A stretch of 64,000 bases of DNA, from the NCBI GenBank assembly GCA_964602445.1, contig CAZRQV010000003.1, forward strand, positions 1 through 64,000, written 5' to 3'. The position numbers and the translations under genes are program-made. Positions 60,221 through 64,000 of this stretch are shown here, piece by piece (the first letter of the stretch is position 1; each line of letters starts with the position of its first letter). This DNA is from HGM12587 sp964602445. GTDB lineage: Bacteria > Bacillota > Clostridia > Lachnospirales > Lachnospiraceae. The notes below the pieces were generated by a model. That model worked only from the letters and a program-made list of their open reading frames with translations, was not told where the DNA came from and searched no databases.

Positions 60221-61165
60221 ATGGAATTTAAACACAAATCAGTTTTACTTTTTGAAACAGTGGACAACTTAAAAATCAGACCGGATGGGATCTATGTAGA
60301 CGGAACCTTAGGCGGAGGCGGTCATTCTTTCCAGATTTTGAAAAGACTGGGAGAAGGCGGCAGACTGATCGGAATCGATCAAGATGAAGATGCATTAAAT
60401 GCAGCAGGAAAACGACTGGCGATTTTTGAGGACAAAGTGACGACGGTCCGCAGCAATTACTGTCATATGAAGCAGGTGCTGCATGATCTTGGAATTGACA
60501 GGGTATCCGGAATCGTATTGGATCTGGGGGTTTCTTCTTACCAGTTAGACGAACCGGAAAGAGGATTTACTTACCGTGAAGATGTTCCTTTGGACATGCG
60601 TATGGACAGAAGACAGCCGAAAACCGCGAAAAATATTGTAAATGAATACAGCGAAATGGAGTTGTTCCGTATCATTCGGGATTACGGAGAAGATAAATTT
60701 GCCAAGAATATTGCAAAACATATTGTGGCAGCAAGAGAAACCAAAGAAATTGAAACGACCGGAGAACTGATTGAGATCATTAAGGCTGCAATTCCGGCAA
60801 AAGTGAGAATGGCAGGCGGTCATCCGGCGAAAAAAACATTTCAGGCAATCCGTATAGAATTAAATGCAGAACTGGACGTGCTGCAGAATTCTTTGGATGA
60901 CATGATCGATCTTTTGGAAGACGGTGGAAGAATCTGTGTGATCACGTTCCATTCGCTGGAAGACCGAATCGTAAAAACGATATTTAAAAAGAATGAAAAT
61001 CCATGTACCTGTCCGAGCCATTTTCCGGTATGTGTATGTGGGAAAAAGCCGAAAGGCAAAGTGATCACGAGAAAACCGATCGTTCCAAGTGAAGAGGAAC
61101 TGGAAGAAAACAGCAGATCAAAAAGCTCAAAATTAAGAGTTTTTGAAAGAATCAGAGAAGATTAG
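60221..61165 (+). CDS. rsmH: 16S rRNA (cytosine-N4) methyltransferase
   Basis: A 314-residue SAM-dependent enzyme (MraW) that methylates N4 of C1402 in 16S rRNA. It has the HKSVLLFETV opening, SAM motif DGTLGGGGHS, DLGVSSYQLD, the MRMDRRQPKTAKNIVN block and FHSLEDRIVK. The C-terminal cysteines (CTCPSHFPVCVCGKKP) are typical for Firmicutes. Start at 60221 follows AGGAAGG; an earlier ATG at 60203 lacks a ribosome site. Gene order mraZ-rsmH-ftsL is standard. Confidence 0.96.
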   Translation: MEFKHKSVLLFETVDNLKIRPDGIYVDGTLGGGGHSFQILKRLGEGGRLIGIDQDEDALNAAGKRLAIFEDKVTTVRSNYCHMKQVLHDLGIDRVSGIVLDLGVSSYQLDEPERGFTYREDVPLDMRMDRRQPKTAKNIVNEYSEMELFRIIRDYGEDKFAKNIAKHIVAARETKEIETTGELIEIIKAAIPAKVRMAGGHPAKKTFQAIRIELNAELDVLQNSLDDMIDLLEDGGRICVITFHSLEDRIVKTIFKKNENPCTCPSHFPVCVCGKKPKGKVITRKPIVPSEEELEENSRSKSSKLRVFERIRED

Positions 61166-61177
61166 GAGATGAGTCCA

Positions 61178-61696
61178 ATGGCCAGAGAACATGGAAAAAC
61201 AAAAAAGACAACCGTTTCTTACAGGACAGAGGTTCAGGGAAATGTCGTAAGAAAGGTATATACGGAGCAGCCATACCAGCAGGAGCAAAAAGCTCGTTCC
61301 TCCGTGAACCACCACAAAAAACACGATGCAGAAAGAAGTACGTTAAGCATTCCTTACTGTGTATTTTTGGCAGCAGCTTGTGTGGTTACCTTGCTTGTGA
61401 GTGCGTATTATCTGCAGCAGCAGGCTTTGTCTACAAGCAACCAGAAAACCATCGCATCTCTGGAAAGTGAACTTGCAGACATCAAAAAAGAAAATGCAGA
61501 TGAACTGAATCGTATCGAATCTTCCATCGATCTGGAAAAGATCAGAGAGATTGCGATCAATGAGCTTCACATGGTATATGCCACAGAGGATAATGTGATC
61601 TTATATAAGAATACGAGCCACAATTACGTAAGTCAGTATGAAGACATTCCGCAGGAAGAAGAATCTCTGCTGAAAAGTGTTTTAGAATCGGAGTAG
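61178..61696 (+). CDS. ftsL: Cell division protein FtsL (divergent)
   Basis: A 172-residue bitopic protein at the ftsL position of the dcw cluster. A long basic cytosolic tail (about 1-60) precedes a single membrane segment (about 61-80, IPYCVFLAAACVVTLLVSAYYL) and a coiled-coil external part (about 85-130, SLESELADIKKENADELNRIE). FtsL recruits FtsB, FtsQ and the septal PBP. Sequence similarity to FtsL is slight, as usual, so position is the main support. Start at 61178 is 9 nt after AGGAG; ATG at 61169 is too near it. Confidence 0.85.
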   Translation: MAREHGKTKKTTVSYRTEVQGNVVRKVYTEQPYQQEQKARSSVNHHKKHDAERSTLSIPYCVFLAAACVVTLLVSAYYLQQQALSTSNQKTIASLESELADIKKENADELNRIESSIDLEKIREIAINELHMVYATEDNVILYKNTSHNYVSQYEDIPQEEESLLKSVLESE

Positions 61697-61703
61697 TGGT
61701 AGC

Positions 61704-64000
61704 GTGACGAGCAAAGAGTATAAAAAACGTAGGAAAATTAAAAACCGAATGAAACAAAAGCTGGCACTGATCTTTGGGCTCATAGTGCTGGCTTTGGTTG
61801 GTTTAAGTATCAGAATTGTATATATTAATAAGTCCAGCGGAGAAAAGTACACCAAAAAAGTGCTGAATCAGCAGGAAAGCAACAGCACGACACTGGCTTA
61901 TCGCCGAGGGGATATTTATGACCGCAACGGAACGATCCTTGCCACCAGCGAAAAAGTGTACAGTGTGATTCTGGATCCGAGAGTGTTGGCTAAAAATGAA
62001 GAATTTAAAAAGGGGTATGTGAAAAAGACACTGAGTACCCTGGCAAAATATTTCAGCAGATCAGAATCCGAACTCAGGACTATTTATAACGAAAACATTG
62101 AAAGCAGTTATGTGGTTTTGGAAAAGCAGCAGACCAAAGAGCAGATTGCCGAAATGAAGGCAGAAATGGAAAAAAAAGATTCCAAGATTGCAGGGGTGTG
62201 GTTCGAAGAGGAATATAAGAGAATCTATCCTTATAATTCCAAAGGCTGTAATGTGATCGGTTATACGGTATCCGGTAATGTAGGACAGTATGGAATCGAA
62301 GAATATTATTCCAGTGTTTTAAACGGCACCAACGGAAGAAGTTACAGTTATTTGAATGAAAGTCTGGAATCCGAAAAGGTAATTCATGAACCGACCGATG
62401 GTTACAGTGTGATGTCCACGATTGATATTACACTGCAGGGATTTGTAGAAGAAGCCATTGATAACTTTATGGCAGAATACCAGAATGCATACAGAGATGG
62501 AGATGGAGCGAAAACAGTAGCCTGTCTGATGATGGATCCGCGAAACGGAGAAATCCTTGCAATGGCAAGCAATCGCAGATATGATCTGAATCATCCGTAT
62601 GATCTGGTGCTGAATGGAGTTCTGACTGAAGAAGAAAATGATGTTTTTGTCAACTATGAGAAAGAACAGGCAGCGTTAAAAACAAAAAAGAAAGAAGAAG
62701 CAGAGACACTGACCAAGGAAGAAATTGCCGAGATTGATGCCGAGATTGAAGCATACGATGAGAAAATTCAGCTGAAGTATGATCTTTTAAATACCATGTG
62801 GCGTAACTATTGTGTCAGTGATACGTATGAACCGGGTTCAACCGTAAAACCAATGACAGTTGCCGCTGCTCTGGAAAGCGGTGCAGTAAATGTCAACGAA
62901 ACATATTACTGTGACGGCGGTCAGGTAGTTGTAACAGGACAGAAAAAGATCCATTGTGCCAACCGCCGCGGTCATGGAATGATCACGGTAGAAGGCTCTT
63001 TGATGTTTTCCTGCAATGATGCGCTGATGCAGATGGCTGCAAAAATGGGCGATGAATCTTTTGTAAAATATCAGAGATTATTTAACTTCGGACTCCGTAC
63101 CGGAATCGATCTTCCGGGTGAGTCACGTACAGATACCGTAGTTTATTATGCAGGGGATGATGCGCCATATGATAATCTGAAGATCGGACCGACAGAACTT
63201 GCAACCTGTTCTTTTGGACAGGGATTTAATGTCAGCATGATTCAGGTGGCCAGTGCATTTTCTTCCTGTATCAATGGAGGATATTATTATCAGCCGCATG
63301 TCATGAAAAAGATCATGGACAGCAACGGCGGTACGGTAGAAGAAAATGAAGGAAATCTCCTGAGAACAACGATTTCTGAGCAGACCAGCCAGAAGATCAA
63401 GAAATACCTTTACAGTACCATGTATGGAGAAAAAGACGGAAACGGCAACAGCGCAACTGGTAAAAGAGCCCGCATCGCCGGATATGCCATGGGTGGTAAG
63501 ACCGGAACGGCACAGAAGATTCCTCGTGGACAGGGAAATTATCTGGTATCGTTTATCGGATATGCACCATATGATGAGCCACAGGTCGTATGTTATGTGA
63601 TCGTAGATGAGCCAAATGCAGCTGCACAGGCGACCAGTTCCTATGCACAGAAAATTTGGAAAGAGATCATGCAGAAGGCACTTCCGTATTTGAATATTTA
63701 TGAAACAGAAGAGCCGCCTGCAGATATGGTCGATGAGTATAATGCAACTCATACCGAGAAATCAGACGAATCGAAAGCAGATTCCTCCGCTGAGGATACC
63801 ACAGAGAAAAATGAACCGATCATTGATCCGCAGACCGGAGAAGAAGTGAAGAAACCGGAAGCAGTCGATGATCCTGCAGTAGATCCGGAGACAGGAACAC
63901 TGCTGGATCCGACACAGGATGATGATTATCCGAGTGATATTTTAACCGATGTTCAGCCTTCCAAAGGAGAAATCGAAGGACTTGGAGGAAACAGTGATTC
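61704..64000 (+). CDS. Septal or sporulation penicillin-binding protein (class B), 3' end outside the window
   Basis: A class B transpeptidase running off the window edge after 765 codons. It has a basic N-terminus, a membrane anchor (about 18-38), a pedestal domain (RRGDIYDRNGTILATS), and the transpeptidase domain with S379 in PGSTVKPMT, SCN (436-438), and K599 in GGKTGTAQ. A Lys/Glu-rich coiled insertion (about 310-370) lies just before the active serine, and a long acidic tail follows the domain. The start is GTG at 61704, 10 nt after GGAG, 8 nt after ftsL. It is FtsI- or SpoVD-like; ftsI position favours the former. Confidence 0.92.
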   Translation, partial: MTSKEYKKRRKIKNRMKQKLALIFGLIVLALVGLSIRIVYINKSSGEKYTKKVLNQQESNSTTLAYRRGDIYDRNGTILATSEKVYSVILDPRVLAKNEEFKKGYVKKTLSTLAKYFSRSESELRTIYNENIESSYVVLEKQQTKEQIAEMKAEMEKKDSKIAGVWFEEEYKRIYPYNSKGCNVIGYTVSGNVGQYGIEEYYSSVLNGTNGRSYSYLNESLESEKVIHEPTDGYSVMSTIDITLQGFVEEAIDNFMAEYQNAYRDGDGAKTVACLMMDPRNGEILAMASNRRYDLNHPYDLVLNGVLTEEENDVFVNYEKEQAALKTKKKEEAETLTKEEIAEIDAEIEAYDEKIQLKYDLLNTMWRNYCVSDTYEPGSTVKPMTVAAALESGAVNVNETYYCDGGQVVVTGQKKIHCANRRGHGMITVEGSLMFSCNDALMQMAAKMGDESFVKYQRLFNFGLRTGIDLPGESRTDTVVYYAGDDAPYDNLKIGPTELATCSFGQGFNVSMIQVASAFSSCINGGYYYQPHVMKKIMDSNGGTVEENEGNLLRTTISEQTSQKIKKYLYSTMYGEKDGNGNSATGKRARIAGYAMGGKTGTAQKIPRGQGNYLVSFIGYAPYDEPQVVCYVIVDEPNAAAQATSSYAQKIWKEIMQKALPYLNIYETEEPPADMVDEYNATHTEKSDESKADSSAEDTTEKNEPIIDPQTGEEVKKPEAVDDPAVDPETGTLLDPTQDDDYPSDILTDVQPSKGEIEGLGGNSD

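Noticed and set aside
63123..63752. Minus-strand open frame (209 codons) opposite the PBP gene
   Set aside because: It runs antisense to the conserved transpeptidase domain, with no start signal or recognisable fold.
1..64000. Mobile elements, CRISPR arrays, prophage, attachment sites
   Set aside because: Looked for transposase motifs, regularly spaced repeats and terminal inverted repeats in the whole window and saw none.

Overview
The window looks like the chromosome of a Lachnospiraceae-type Clostridium relative (low-GC, Gram-positive, anaerobic gut lineage). The evidence is strong AGGAGG ribosome sites, dense short operons, family-typical DUF5688, DUF5716 and DUF5717 proteins, a bifunctional PheA, a pyrBI pair, and a canonical mraZ-rsmH-ftsL-PBP division cluster. 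Nothing in it resembles a phage, insertion sequence, integron or CRISPR array. Almost all genes read on the + strand; the exceptions are a polysaccharide deacetylase with a FolT folate transporter, and a small CmpB-type membrane protein.

Layout. 0.2-3.9 kb: a VanRS-like two-component system, an unrecognised membrane-anchored protein and a VanY-like D,D-carboxypeptidase. 4.1-5.0 kb: YitT-type membrane protein. 5.1-13.2 kb: a complete phosphate module (pstSCAB-phoU, then a Na/Pi symporter with phoP-phoR); both halves are preceded by similar TTTACA-type repeats, and PstS is circularly permuted. 13.3-15.1 kb (minus strand): deacetylase and folT, the latter behind a roughly 320-nt leader holding an elaborate folded RNA. 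15.3-24.7 kb: efp, DUF5688 protein, tRNA-Arg(CCG), SH3 protein, RluF-type pseudouridine synthase, ligA, mscS, pyrBI. 24.8-32.5 kb: pheA, tRNA-Thr(GGT), an M18 aminopeptidase, a Dus enzyme, PepD and PepF peptidases. 32.6-40.2 kb: an oligopeptide ABC operon with an enlarged binding protein and an OppC carrying an external domain of about 200 residues. 40.3-48.2 kb: glnS, then a five-gene operon of a secreted foldase, a split DUF5717-type protein, a DUF5716 Hsp70/actin-like protein and a helical-repeat protein. 48.3-54.5 kb: polar amino-acid ABC transporter, DNA polymerase IV, DUF815 ATPase, endonuclease IV. 54.6-59.6 kb: argS, an SGNH acetylesterase, a CPBP protease and an AI-2E-family permease. 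59.7 kb to the end: the start of the dcw cluster, with an MraZ operator in front.

How the parts work together. The phosphate block is a self-contained regulon: import by Pst and by Na/Pi symport, PhoU as brake, PhoPR as sensor. The peptide block couples import (Opp) with cytosolic degradation (PepF, PepD, M18) and amino-acid uptake. The best candidate for an undescribed system is the foldase/DUF5717/DUF5716/repeat operon at 42.3-48.2 kb: an Hsp70-like ATPase fold, two beta/alpha-repeat scaffold proteins and an exported parvulin in one tight transcription unit. Second candidates are the folT leader RNA and the permuted PstS.

Limits: all family names come from reading translated sequence and remembered motifs; no database search or RNA folding was run.
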